Of a stretch of 64,000 bases of DNA, positions 43,251-63,019 are shown piece by piece. Position 1 is the stretch's first letter. Each line of letters opens with the position of its first letter. A program made the position numbers and the translations under genes. Below the pieces are notes generated by a model, which was not told the origin of the DNA, did no database searches, and saw nothing but the letters and a program-made list of their open reading frames with translations. The stretch comes from Anoplopoma fimbria. Its lineage: Eukaryota > Chordata > Actinopteri > Perciformes > Anoplopomatidae. The stretch is from assembly GCF_027596085.1 (NCBI RefSeq), contig NC_072451.1, positions 136,233 to 200,232 on the forward strand, written 5' to 3'.

Positions 43251-43493
43251 TGATGATTGTGATGACTGGTATGCCTGTCTCCCAACCAGGACTGATGAAG
43301 AGGGGCGGAGTCGCCGCGTTGGTGGCCTATATGGTGCGCCCTGTTCCAGCAGTCCAGCCCTTCCTTTTTGGCATCTCTACCTGCTTGCCACGCTGCGACG
43401 TTTTGATCTCCTTTTTGTTATGTTGTCAAATAAACCGCGATCATTGTGAAAATGGACCCACGCCTCTGTCCTCCATCATTGTCTGGTTACCCT
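43251..43493 (+). repeat. 3' LTR, end missing
   Basis: Matches 37343-37585 with two mismatches, then stops 11 bases short of the 5' LTR end and continues as a GATGATGGT repeat (43494-43590). Confidence 0.88.
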
Positions 43494-43545
43494 GATGATG
43501 ATGATGATGATGGTGATGATGGTGGTGGTGATGATGATGATGGTG

Positions 43546-43577
<32 letters not shown>

Positions 43578-44030
43578 GATGATGATGAGAGCAGAAAATC
43601 TGACAGAGTGAGACCTCCTGTCAGGGAAGAAGAAGAAACACTTATGAGAAAATGAAAAAGAGGAGGAAGACGAGAGAGACAGAAAAGAAGGTGGACCTTA
43701 AAGGAAGAATACGATGTGAAAGAGCAAGAAAAGAAAGCAAAGAAGAAGAGTGGAAGAAAAGATATCAAAGAAGAAGAGTGGAAGAAAAGAAAGCAAAGAA
43801 GAAGAGTGGAAGAAAAGAAAGCAAAGAAGAAGAGTGGAAGAAAAGATATCAAAGAAAAAGAGTGGAAGAAAAGAAAGAGAAAAAAAGAGTTTAAAACAGA
43901 TCAAAAAGAGAGAAGAAGAAAAGAAGAAAAGAGGAAAGGGACCATTAAAAAAGAAGAGAAGAAGAAACAAGATGGAGACAAACAAGGTGAGGAAGGAAAG
44001 AATGATGAAGGAAGCAGTAGAGTCAGAATA
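43494..44030. repeat. (GATGATGGT)n and purine-rich AAGAAGAGTGGAAG array
   Basis: GAT/GGT microsatellite to 43590, a short unique stretch, then about 400 bp of purine-only units (AAAGAAGAAGAGTGGAAGAA). Lys/Arg- and Phe/Leu-rich frames on the two strands are artefacts. Confidence 0.88.
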
Positions 44031-44032
44031 GA

Positions 44033-44106
44033 GTGAGAGTAGAACCAGTAGAATAAGAGTAGAACCAGTAGAGTGAGAGTAGAACCAGTAGAATAAGAGT
44101 AGAACC
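44033..44106. repeat. Left remnant of the GTAGAACCAGTAGAATAAGA array
   Basis: Same unit as the large array at 49730-52556, cut off by the L2 insertion. Confidence 0.9.
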
Positions 44107-44149
44107 ATCTCATCATCTGGTCAATGATGAGATGTATAGTCATCATGTC

Positions 44150-44330
44150 ATCATTCCGCCGCTGGCTGTCGAGGTGGTGTCCTGCAAACAATGTGGGCTT
44201 CGTAGACAATTGGCATACTTTCTGGGGAAAACCTGGTCTGATGAGGAGAGACGGCATCCATCCTACTTTGGATGGAGCGGATCTCATCTCTAGAAATCTG
44301 ACCCGGTTCATTAGTGGACCTAATCCATGA
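44150..44330 (+). pseudogene. L2 ORF1 C-terminal esterase-like fragment
   Basis: About 60 residues: [20 protein letters not shown] and the following RNLTRFI. The Asp/His of DGIH correspond to the SGNH-hydrolase catalytic block found in ORF1 of CR1/L2-type LINEs. The N-terminal part is missing. Confidence 0.7.
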
Positions 44331-44394
44331 CCCAGAGTTCAGACCAGGAAGCAGAAGCAGAGTCGCAGTCTTTCACACCTCTCTGCGCTTCCTT

Positions 44395-44555
44395 TGGAGC
44401 AGTTACCCGCCCAGTTACCCACCCAGTTACCACCCAGTTACCACCCAGTTACCCACCCAGTTACCCACCCAGTTACCACCCAGTTACCCACCCATTTACC
44501 CACCCAGTTACCCACCCATTTACCCACCCATTTACCCACCCAGTTACCACCCAAA
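44395..44555 (+). repeat. CCAGTTACCCA array between L2 ORF1 and ORF2
   Basis: About 15 units of 9-12 bp. It keeps a Pro/Tyr/Thr-rich frame open by chance. Confidence 0.85.
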
Positions 44556-46199
44556 ACCCTATAGAGACTGTGTCTGCCCCACGGCCACTTCAATTATTTA
44601 AAGTCAACAGAAGAGGAGTTATACAAAATAACTTAATAAAAGTTAAGGCAACCGATGCAACAGTGCATCAAAACAGGACAGTTAAATGTGGACTCTTAAA
44701 TATCAGATCTCTGTCATCTAAGGGTGTACTTGTAAATGATTTAATATCAGATAATCATATTGAATTATTTTGTCTTACTGAAACCTGGCTGTGTCATGAA
44801 GAGTACGTTAGTTTTAATGAATCAACTCCTCCAAGTTATATTAATACTCATATTCCTGGAGGCACAGGCCGAGGAGGTGGAGTAGCAGCTATCTTTGACT
44901 CAAGCCTATTAATAAACCCTAAACCTAAATTAAATTACAACTCATTTGAAAGCCTTGTTCTTAGTCTTTCAAACCCGAGCGGGAAAGCATTAAAGTCAAT
45001 TTTATTTGTTATAGTGTATCGTGCACCAGGTGCGTATTCTGAATTCCTATCTGAATTCTCAGAGTTTTTATCTAGTTTAGTCCTTAAGACAGATAAAGTT
45101 ATTATTGTAGGGGATTTTAATATTCATGTGGATGTGTATAATGATAGCCTTAGTACTGCGTTTGGTTCATTATTAGATTCTATTGGCTTCTGTCAGTGTG
45201 TACATAAACCCACTCACTGTTTTAACCCTCCACCTTGTTCTGGTTTATGGTATTGAAGTAGAAAATGTAATTGTCTCTCAACAGAACTCTCTTTTATCGG
45301 ACCATTATCTAATAATGAATTTGTTCTACCAGAGTGTACGCCATTAGGCAAAAGTTTCTCCACTAGATGTCTATCTGATAATGCTGTAGCTAAATTTAAA
45401 GAAGCGATTTCTTCAGGGTTTTATTCAGTACCATTGCTCAATATAACAGAGGACTCCTACTCTAGCTTTAGTCCGTCTCAGATTGACCATCTTGTTGATA
45501 GTGCTGCATGCTCACTGAATGACACTAGACTCTATAGCTCCTCTAAAAAAGAAGCTAATAAAAGAAAGGAGGTTTGCTCCATGGTATAATCCTCAAACCC
45601 GCGATTTAAAGCAAATATCGCGAAAACTTGAAAGGATATGGCGTTCCACCAGTGTGGATGAAGCGCGGTTAGTCTGGCGAGACAGTCTTAAAATATATAA
45701 GAAGGCACTCCGTAATGCTAGAGCAGCCTATTACTCAGCATTAATAGATTTAAATAAGAACAAGCCCAGGGTTCTCTTCAGCACTGTAGCCAGGCTGACA
45801 GAGAGTCACAGCTCTGTTGAGCCGTGTATTCCTATAAACCTCAGTAGTAGTGACTTCATGAACTTCTTTAATGATAAGATTCTAACTATTAGAGAAAGAA
45901 TGTATAATCTACTGCCCTCAACCAGTACCCATCGATCCACAGCTGTAGAACCTGAAATATATTTAGATGGCTTTTCCCCCATCGACCTTCAACAATTGAC
46001 TTTAACTATTTCTAAGTCTAAACCTTCCACCTGTCTCTTAGACCCGATTCCGACTAGGCTGCTTAAGGAAGTTTTACCTTTAATTAGCAATTCTTTATTA
46101 GAAATGATCAATCTGTCTTTACTAACGGGCCATGTAGCACAGGCCTTCAAACTAGCTGTAATTAAACCTCTTCTTAAGAAACCTACTCTAGATCCAGAG

Positions 46200-46451
46200 G
46201 TGTTGGCTAACTATAGACCTATATCTAACTATAGACCTATATCTAACTATAGGCACATGAGGTAGAGCGCTTGTCCCGTAACCACAAGGTTGGTGGTTCA
46301 AACCCCTCTACTGGCAACATGCCGAGGTGTCCTTGAGCGAGACACCTAACCCCAAGTTGCTCCCCGGGCGCTTCATTGCAGCCCACTGCTCCTCCGGGAT
46401 GGGTTAAATGCAGAGAAATAATTTCCCCATTGTGGGACTAATAAAGGATTG

Positions 46452-46489
<38 letters not shown>

Positions 46490-47194
46490 CTAACTATAGA
46501 CCTATATCTAACTATAGACTATATCTAACTATAGACCTATATCTAACTATAGACCTATATCTAACTATAGACTATATCTAACTATAGACTATATCTAACT
46601 ATAGATCTAACTATAGATATCTAACTATAGACCTATACTATATCTAACTATAGACCTATATCTAACTATAGACTATATCTAACTATAGACTATATCTAAC
46701 CTTAGACCTATATCTAACTATAGACCTATATCTAACTATAGACCTATATCTAACTATAGACTATATCTAACTATAGACTATATCTAACTATAGACTATAT
46801 CTAACCTTAGACCTATATCTAACTATAGACCTATATCTAACTATAGACTATATCTAACTATAGACCTATATCTAACTATAGACCTATATCTAACTATAGA
46901 CTATATCTAACTATAGACTATATCTAACTATAGACCTATATCTAACTATAGACTATATCTAACCATAGACCTATATCTAACTATAGACTATATCTAACTA
47001 TAGACCTATATCTAACTATAGACCTATATCTAACTATAGACTATATCTAACTATAGACCTATATCTAACTATAGACCTATATCTAACTATAGACTATATC
47101 TAACTATAGACCTATATCTAACTATAGACCTATATCTAACTATAGACTATATCTAACTATAGACCTATATCTAACTATAGACCTATATCTAACC
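46200..47194 (+). repeat. 18-bp array of L2 codons (CTAACTATAGACCTATAT)
   Basis: About 45 units of CTAACTATAGACCTATAT and a 16-bp variant lacking CC. The unit is the codons for NYRPIS of the L2 reverse transcriptase. Unit length switching between 18 and 16 destroys the frame. A SINE sits inside the array at 46251-46488. Confidence 0.93.
46251..46488 (+). mobile_element. tRNA-derived SINE
   Basis: The tRNA-like head has an A-box-like GGCACATGAGGTAGAGCG and a B box GGTTCAAACCC. The body contains GAGGTGTCCTTGAGCGAGAC, and the end is CCCCATTGTGGGACTAATAA followed by ATT repeats. It inserted inside the L2-codon array. Confidence 0.88.
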
Positions 47195-49424
47195 TTCCGT
47201 TCCTCTCTAAGATCCTTGAGAAAGCAGTAGCAAATCAGCTCTGTGACTTTATGCATAACAATAGTTTATTTGAGGATTTTCAGTCAGGATTTAGAGTGAA
47301 TCATAGCACAGAGGCGGCACTGGTGAAAATTACCAATGACCTTCTAATAGCTTCAGACAAAGGACTTGTCTCTGTACTTGTACTGTTAGACCTTAGTGCT
47401 GCATTTGATACCATTGATCACCAAATCCTATTACAGAGATTGGAGCATCTTATAGGCATTAAAGGAACCGCACTCAGCTGGTTTAAGTCGTATTTATCAG
47501 ACCGATCTCAGTTTGTATATGTAAACAATGAAAGCTCGATGAAAACCAGGGTTAGTCACGGAGTTCCACAGGGGTCTGTTCTTGGACCTATTTTATTTAC
47601 CTTATATATGCTTCCCTTGGGGAATATTATCAGAAAACACTCAGTAAACTTTCATTGTTATGCAGATGATACCCAGTTATATCTATCAATTAAGCCAGAC
47701 GAAACTAACCAGTTCTCTAAACTTCAAGCATGTCTTACGGACATAAAAACCTGGATGACCTGTAACTTCTTAATGTTAAACTCTGAAAAACAAAGGTTAT
47801 CCTACTAGGCCCAGATCACCTTCGAATTCAATTATCTAACGATATAGTTTCTCTAGATGGCATTGCTCTAGCATTCAGCACTACCGTTAAGAACCTCGGA
47901 GTTATCTTTGATCAGGATCTGTCTTTTAACTCTTATATAAAACAGATCTCAAGGACAGCCTTTTTTCATTTACGTAACATTGCGAAAATCAGGCAAATCC
48001 TGTCTCAAAGTGATGCAGAAAAACTAGTTCATGCATTTGTTACCTCTAGACTAGATTACTGTAACTCCTTATTATCAGGCTGCTCTAATAGGTCTCTTAG
48101 ATCTTTACAGTTGATCCAGAATGCTGCAGCACGTGTTCTAACAAAAACTAAGTAAAGAGATCATATTACTCCAGTATTAGCTTCTCTGCACTGGCTCCCT
48201 GTTAAATCAAGAATAGAATTTAAAATTATTTTACTTACCTACAAAGCTCTAACTGGTCAGGCACCGTCTTATCTTAAGGAACTTATAGTTCCATATTACC
48301 CAACTAGAGAGTTGCGCTCAATCAATGCAGGGTTACTTGTGGTTCCTAGAGTATATAAAAGTAGGATGGGAGCCAGAGCCTTCAGTTATCAGGCTCCTCT
48401 TCTGTGGAACCAGGTTCCAGTTTCAGTCCGGGGGGCCGACACACTCACTACATTTAAGAGTAGACTTAAGACCTTCCTTTTTGATAGCGCTTATAGTTAG
48501 GACTGGTTCAGGTTTATAGTTAGGGCTGGTTCAGGTTCGCCTTGGTCCAGCCCCTAGATATGCTGCTATATGCCTAGACAGCCGGGGGACTACCTAGGAT
48601 ACACTGAGCTCCTCTCTCCTCTTCTCTCCCTCCTTCTTTATGTATTAATCTCCTATTTATGCACATTACTGATTTTGCTTCTTCCCCGGAGTTCTTGTGC
48701 TTTCTCTCCTCGCAGGTTCCCAGGAATCGGGGTTATATTTGGACTGTCATCGTGCCACCTACTGAGGCCCTGCTGACACCCACTACTACTACCACTATCA
48801 TTATTAGTCACATTACTATTATTATTGCCTGTACTATTACGCTTATTGACTTGCTTCTACCCTGGAGTCTTTGTGCTTTCTCGCTTCGCAGGCTTCTATA
48901 AATCGTGGCTGTACCTGGACCGTGGTCGTGCATCCTGCTACGGCCCTGCTGACACCGACTGCTACCACCATTATTATTATTACTAGTCACATTACTATTA
49001 CTATTACCTGTACCATTAAGCATTTTAGCTTTACTTCCACCCTGAAGCCCTTTTGCTTTCTCGTTCTGCAGGTTTCCATGAATCGTTGTGGTACCTGGAC
49101 CGTAGTCGTGCCTCCTGCTGTGAGCCGACTGACACCCACTGCTACTTCCATTATTATTATTAATCACATTACTATCCCTATTTTCATGGCTATAATTCTA
49201 CTGTAATAATTGCTGCTGTTATTATAAGTAGTCTTATTATATGAATCATTTATGCCATATACATTGAATGTGTTGTATCTCTGTTATGCTGTTCATTCTG
49301 TACACATGACATCTATTGCATTCTGTCCATCCTGGGAGAAGGATCCCTCCTCTGTCGTTCTCCCAGAGGTTTCTTCCTTTTTTCTCCCTGTTAAAGGGGT
49401 TTTTAGGGGAGTTTTTCCTGTGCT

Positions 49425-49632
49425 GATGTGAGGGAAGGACAGAGGATGTGAGGGTGTAAGGACAGAGGATGTGAGGGTGTAAGGACAGAGGATGTGAGGG
49501 TGTAAGGACAGAGGATGTGAGGGTCTAAGGACAGAGGATGTGAGGGTCTAAGGACAGAGGATGTGAGGGTGTAAGGACAGAGGATGTGAGGGTCTAAGGA
49601 CAGAGGATGTGAGGGTCTAAGGACAGAGGATG
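49425..49632 (+). repeat. L2 3' UTR 23-bp VNTR, copy 2
   Basis: About nine units of GTGAGGGTGTAAGGACAGAG, the same VNTR as at 4005-5091 and 63020-63890. Confidence 0.92.
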
Positions 49633-49729
49633 TCTCATGTGTACAGATTATAAAGCCCTCTGAGGCAAATTTGTAATTTGTGATTCTGGGCTATACAAAA
49701 TAAACTGAATTGAATTGAATTGAATAGAA

Positions 49730-52556
49730 TAAGAGTAGAACCAGTAGAGTGAGAGTAGAACCAGTAGAGTGAGAGTAGAACCAGTAGAATAAGAGTAGAA
49801 CCAGTAGAGTGAGAGTAGAACCAGTAGAATAAGAGTAGAACCAGTAGAGTGAGAGTAGAACCAGTAGAGTGAACCAGTAGAGTGAGAGTAGAACCAGTAG
49901 AATAAGAGTAGAACCAGTAGAATAAGAGTAGAACCAGTAGAGTGAGAGTAGAACCAGTAGAATAAGAGTAGAACCAGTAGAATAAGAGTAGAACCAGTAG
50001 AATAAGAGTAGAACCAGTAGAGTAAAAGTAAAACCAGTAGAATAAGAGTAGAACCAGTAGAGTGAGAGTAGAACCAGTAGAGTGAGAGTAGAACCAGTAG
50101 AGTGAACCAGTAGAGTGAACCAGTAGAGTGAGAGTAGAACCAGTAGTGAGAGTAGAACCAGTAGAACTAGTAGAGTGAGAGTAGAACCAGTAGAGTAAAA
50201 GTAAAACCAGTAGAATAAGAGTAGAACCAGTAGAGTGAGAGTAGAACCAGTAGAGTGAGAGTAGAACCAGTAGAATAAGAGTAGAACCAGTAGAGTAAAA
50301 GTAAAACCAGTAGAATAAGAGTAGAACCAGTAGAGTGAGAGTAGAACCAGTAGAGTGAGAGTAGAACCAGTAGAATAAGAGTAGAACCAGTAGAGTGAGA
50401 GTAGAACCAGAATAGAGTAGTAGAACCAGTAGAGAGTAGAACCAGTAGAATAAGAGTAGAACCAGTAGAAATAGAGTGAGTAGAACCAGTAGAACCAGTA
50501 GAACCAGTAGTAAGAGTAGAACCAGTAGAATAAGAGTAGAACCAGTAGAGTAGAGTAGAACCAGTAGTAAGAGTAGAACCAGTAGAATAAGAGTAGAACC
50601 AGTAGAATAAGAGTAGAACCAGTAGAGTGAGAGTAGAACCAGTAGAATAGTAGAACCAGTAGAGTAGAACCAGTAGAACCAGTAGAGTGAGAGTAGAACC
50701 AGTAGAGTGAGAGTAGAACCAGTAAGAGTAGAACCAGTAGAGTAAGAGTAGAACCAGTAGAACCAGTAGAATAAGAGTAGAACCAGTAGAGTGAGAGTAG
50801 AACCAGTAGAATAAGAGTAGAACCAGTAGAGTGAGAGTAGAACCAGTAGAATAAGAGTAGAACCAGTAGAATAAGTAGAACCAGTAGAATAAGAGTAGAA
50901 CCAGTAGAGTGAGAGTAGAACCAGTAGAGTGAGAGTAGAACCAGTAGAAGTAAGAGTAGAACCAGTAGAGTGAGAGTAGAACCAGTAAGAGTAGAACCAG
51001 TAGAGTGAGAGTAGAACCAGTAGTAGAGTAGAGTAGAACCAGAACCAGTAAGAGTAGAACCAGTAGAGAGAGTAGAACCAGTAGTAGTGAACCAGTAGAG
51101 TGAGAGTAGAAGTAGAACCAGTAGAGTAAGAGTAGAACCAGTAGAGTGAGAGTAGAACCAGTAGTAGAACCAGTAGAACCAGTAGAGTGAGAGTAGAACC
51201 AGTAGAACCAGTAGAATAAGAGTAGAACCAGTAGATAAGAGTAGAACCAGTAGAGTGAGAGTAGAACCAGTAGTAGAGTAGAACCAGTAGAGTGAGAGTA
51301 GAACCAGTAGAGTGAGAGTAGAACCAGTAGAATAAGAGTAGAACCAGTAGAGTGAGAGTAGAACCAGTAGAACCAGTAGAATAAGAGTAGAACCAGTAGA
51401 AAGTAGAGTGAGAGTAGAACCAGTAGAGTGAGAGTAGAACCAGTAGAATAAGAGTAGAACCAGTAGAGTGAGAGTAGAACCAGTAGAGTGAGAGTAGAAC
51501 CAGTAGAATAAGAGTAGAACCAGTAGAGTGAGAGTAGAACCAGTAGAGTAGAGTAGAACCAGTAGAATAAGAACCAGTAGAACCAGTAGAGTGAGAGTAG
51601 AACCAGTAGAGTAAGAGTAGAACCAGTAGAGTAAGAGTAGAACCAGTAGAACCAGTAGAGTAGAACCAGTAGAGTGAGAGTAGAACCAGTAGAATAAGAG
51701 TAGAACCAGTAGAATAAGAGTAGAACCAGTAGAGTGAGAGTAGAACCAGTAGAGTGAACCAGTAGAATAAGAGTAGAACCAGTAGTGAACCAGTAGAGTG
51801 AGAGTAGAACCAGTAGAGTGAGAGTAGAACCAGTAGAATAAGAGTAGAACCAGTAGTGAACCAGTAGAGTGAGAGTAGAACCAGTAGAGTGAGAGTAGAA
51901 CCAGTAGAACCAGTAGAGTGAGAGTAGAACCAGTAGAATAAGAGTAGAACCAGTAGAGTGAGAGTAGAACCAGTAGAATAAGAGTAGAACCAGTAGAGTG
52001 AGAGTAGAACCAGTAGAGTGAACCAGTAGAATAAGAGTAGAACCAGTAGTGAACCAGTAGAGTGAGAGTAGAACCAGTAGAGTGAGAGTAGAACCAGTAG
52101 AATAAGAGTAGAACCAGTAGAGTGAGAGTAGAACCAGTAGAGTGAGAGTAGAACCAGTAGAATAAGAGTAGAACCAGTAGAGTGAGAGTAGAACCAGTAG
52201 AGTGAGAGTAGAACCAGTAGAATAAGAGTAGAACCAGTAGAATAAGAGTAGAACCAGTAGAGTGAGAGTAGAACCAGTAGAGTGAGAGTAGAACCAGTAG
52301 AATAAGAGTAGAACCAGTAGAGTGAGAGTAGAACCAGTAGAATAAGAGTAGAACCAGTAGAATAAGAGTAGAACCAGTAGAGTGAGAGTAGAACCAGTAG
52401 AGTGAGAGTAGAACCAGTAGAATAAGAGTAGAACCAGTAGAGTGAGAGTAGAACCAGTAGAGTGAGAGTAGAACCAGTAGAATAAGAGTAGAACCAGTAG
52501 AGTGAGAGTAGAACCAGTAGAGTGAGAGTAGAACCAGTAGAATAAGAGTAGAACCA
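49730..52556. repeat. 2.8-kb minisatellite (GAGTAGAACCAGTAGAATAA)
   Basis: The largest array of the window: about 140 units of roughly 20 bp alternating AATAAGAGTAGAACCAGTAG and AGTGAGAGTAGAACCAGTAG. It becomes homogeneous as a higher-order 40/60-bp pattern near its right end (52060-52556). On the minus strand it starts 10 bp after the donor of the untranslated exon at 52567. Confidence 0.95.
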
Positions 52557-52566
52557 GTGTTGTTAC

Positions 52567-52596
52567 CTGAAGTTCAGTGAATCTCCGATAATGAAG
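52567..52596 (-). other. Putative untranslated first exon (of second impa1?)
   Basis: On the minus strand, ATTCACTGAACTTCAG is followed by a good donor GTAACA at 52561-52566. No ATG is in it, and the frame that would join impa1 exon 2 has a stop just upstream. Human IMPA1 also has an untranslated first exon. The link to the second impa1 (next gene on the strand, 16.8 kb away) is inference. Confidence 0.5.
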
Positions 52597-52617
52597 AAAA
52601 ACTTTTTCAACTTTTTC

Positions 52618-52685
52618 CTCTTTTTATACAACTGAGAGCCAATCAGTGCTCACCTCCCCCCCCGCCACACAACCAGCCAATGGCA
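52618..52685 (-). promoter_or_regulatory. TATA/CCAAT/GC-box promoter on minus strand
   Basis: Reading leftward: ATTGG (52677-52681), a G-rich GC-box-like run (52655-52665), ATTGG again (52639-52643), then TATAAAAA (52621-52628), in usual spacing. The start site would fall about 52590-52600. Confidence 0.6.
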
Positions 52686-52849
52686 GAGCTGCCTGGATCA
52701 CTGGACCCCTCCCTCCTCATCCTCACTCTTCAGACTGATTACAGGAGTCTTTGGGTTAGACTGTCACAGGGAAGTGGCAGCACATGCCGTCGGTCAGCTG
52801 ACACATCCTGTTTAGACACTCGTCCACACTAATTCTATTGAGCTAGAGG

Positions 52850-52924
<75 letters not shown>

Positions 52925-52991
52925 AGGAACAGTGTGTGTGTGTGTGTGTGTGTGTGTGATTGTATTCGTGTATGATTGTGTGTGTGTGTGT

Positions 52992-53035
<44 letters not shown>
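52850..53035. repeat. (TG)n microsatellite
   Basis: Two long TG blocks separated by CAGGAACAG and CGTGTATGATTG words. It lies upstream of the putative promoter. The 53036-53506 stretch after it has no recognised feature. Confidence 0.93.
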
Positions 53036-53036
<1 letters not shown>

Positions 53037-53506
53037 CAGTGATGATGTCACTACATATCACCACTGATAACCTGAAGTTCACTGTGACCTTCAGAGGTCA
53101 CGGGGTCACTGGGTTTCTGTAAGGAGCTGCTGCTTCAAGCATCAGCCAATCAGAACCGGAGAACGCCACACGCTGCACTCTGAGACAGCCAATGAGCACT
53201 CAGCAATAAGGGAGTGGGTGTCTGTCCCCCTTGAGGAGGAAACAGCGAGTTATCCATCCCATAATGATGTTCCATTGAGACGCTCTGACAGCAGGATGAA
53301 TACTTGTCACAGAGTATTTTACACAGTACAAGTGATACTTTTACTGTAGTAGAGCTGTGAGTAGTACTTCCTCCACATGCTCACACTGGTTTACTGAAAC
53401 CAGTCAAAGGTTCCCATTCACACACACACTTCTCCTGTCTGTCTGTCTGTCTGTCTGTCCGTGTCATGGACCTTTCGTAAATCATGTTTCAGTTTTAAGG
53501 AGCATA

Positions 53507-53747
53507 AGAACTCATCAAACCTCAGCATTACAGGAAGCTGATGATGTCATACATCAAACCTCAGCATTACAGGAAGCTGATGATGTCATACATCAAACCT
53601 CAGTGTTACAGGAAGCTGATGATGTCATACATCAAACCTCAGCGTTACAGGAAGCTGATGATGTCATACATCAAACCTCAGTGTTACAGGAAGCTGATGA
53701 TGTCATACATCAAACCTCAGTGTTACAGGAAGCTGATGATGTCATAC
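53507..53747. repeat. 39-bp minisatellite (TTACAGGAAGCTGATGATGT)
   Basis: Six copies; the unit is a multiple of three, so a frame stays open through it by chance. Confidence 0.92.
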
Positions 53748-53979
53748 TTACTCTGTTCCTGCTCATTATCAATAATATTTAAACTTGTTCAATGAACAAC
53801 ATTTCTGTCCATCTCTGTGATGGTGAGCGCTAACAGTCTCTGAAGACTACATTACCCATGAGCCAGTGAGAGGTGAGTTTCAGAGGGTTGTGATTGGCTG
53901 TTTATCAGTTTGTAGTTTTGTTTTGTCTTCTGTCTCATACTGTCTCACTGTGACGATAGTGAACAGACGAGGACACACT

Positions 53980-53985
53980 GTTCCT

Positions 53986-54018
<33 letters not shown>

Positions 54019-54023
54019 TTCCT

Positions 54024-54076
<53 letters not shown>

Positions 54077-54144
54077 TTCCTGACACACACACACACACAC
54101 ACTGTTCCTCCTGACACACACACACACACACACACACTGTTCCT

Positions 54145-54195
<51 letters not shown>

Positions 54196-54216
54196 AAACA
54201 CACAAACACACACAAA
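53980..54216. repeat. (CA)n blocks with CTGTTCCTGA spacers
   Basis: Six CA blocks are separated by a TGTTCCTGACAC spacer, so the whole CA-plus-spacer unit has been tandemly copied. It is downstream of riok1. The same TGTTCCTGACAC spacer occurs inverted at 52921-52935. Confidence 0.92.
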
Positions 54217-54276
54217 CCTTGGCTAGTGGAGGAAAATAAAAATATGACATGATGATAAAAACATGTGATAAAATGT

Positions 54277-54282
54277 TTTATT
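54277..54282 (-). promoter_or_regulatory. Polyadenylation signal of riok1
   Basis: AATAAA on the minus strand, about 110 bases after the riok1 stop. Confidence 0.65.
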
Positions 54283-54389
54283 GAAAGCTTTCTTTGATGT
54301 TTACTGTGACTGGTCGTCGTGGTGATGCTGCACAGCTGATCAATAGAGTAGTAACACACAGGAAGTCTACACAGACAAACAGGAAGTCA

Positions 54390-62967
<8,578 letters not shown>

Positions 62968-63019
62968 CTGACCAATGAGAACAAGGAGAGCAGTCAGCTG
63001 ACTGAAGAAGAGTCACAGT

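Larger units (their letters stand above)
37343..43493 (+). mobile_element. Gmr1-like Ty3/gypsy LTR retrotransposon, nearly full length
   Basis: Order is 5' LTR (37343-37596), primer-binding site, Gag, protease, integrase, reverse transcriptase, RNase H, polypurine tract, 3' LTR (43251-43493). Integrase before reverse transcriptase is the Ty1/copia-like order described for the deuterostome Gmr1 group of Ty3/gypsy elements. The two LTRs differ at only two positions over 243 compared bases, so insertion is recent. No envelope frame lies between 42949 and 43240. The 3' LTR lacks the last ~11 bases of the 5' LTR and passes directly into a GATGAT repeat. It lies in the presumed first intron of the second impa1, opposite to that gene. 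Confidence 0.93.
44590..48500 (+). pseudogene. L2 ORF2 endonuclease-reverse transcriptase, broken
   Basis: Endonuclease motifs: [41 protein letters not shown]. Reverse-transcriptase motifs: ILLLDLS-type ([18 protein letters not shown]), [25 protein letters not shown]. The conserved ANYRPISN codons at about 46205 are the starting point of a long tandem array, after which [16 protein letters not shown] resumes at 47195. Confidence 0.9.
44112..49725 (+). mobile_element. L2-clade LINE, long copy 2, inserted in a minisatellite
   Basis: The left part (about 44150-44330) encodes the end of an ORF1 esterase-like domain, with a [14 protein letters not shown] block (DxxH motif of SGNH hydrolases). After a CCAGTTACCCA array comes ORF2: endonuclease (44600-45255), linker (45519-46200), reverse transcriptase (47200-48500), then 3' UTR with the 23-bp VNTR and a TGAATTGAAT tail. 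The frame is broken by indels near 45225 and 47795, a stop near 48152, and a ~1 kb array in the middle of the reverse transcriptase. The same minisatellite flanks it on both sides. Confidence 0.92.

Noticed and set aside
43640..44036. Lys/Arg-rich protein frames
   Set aside because: Purine-only tandem repeat; all frames open by composition.
52567..52630. Initiator codon of the second impa1 in the exon at 52.6 kb
   Set aside because: The frame that would join exon 2 has a TAA in the TATA region and no ATG before the donor.
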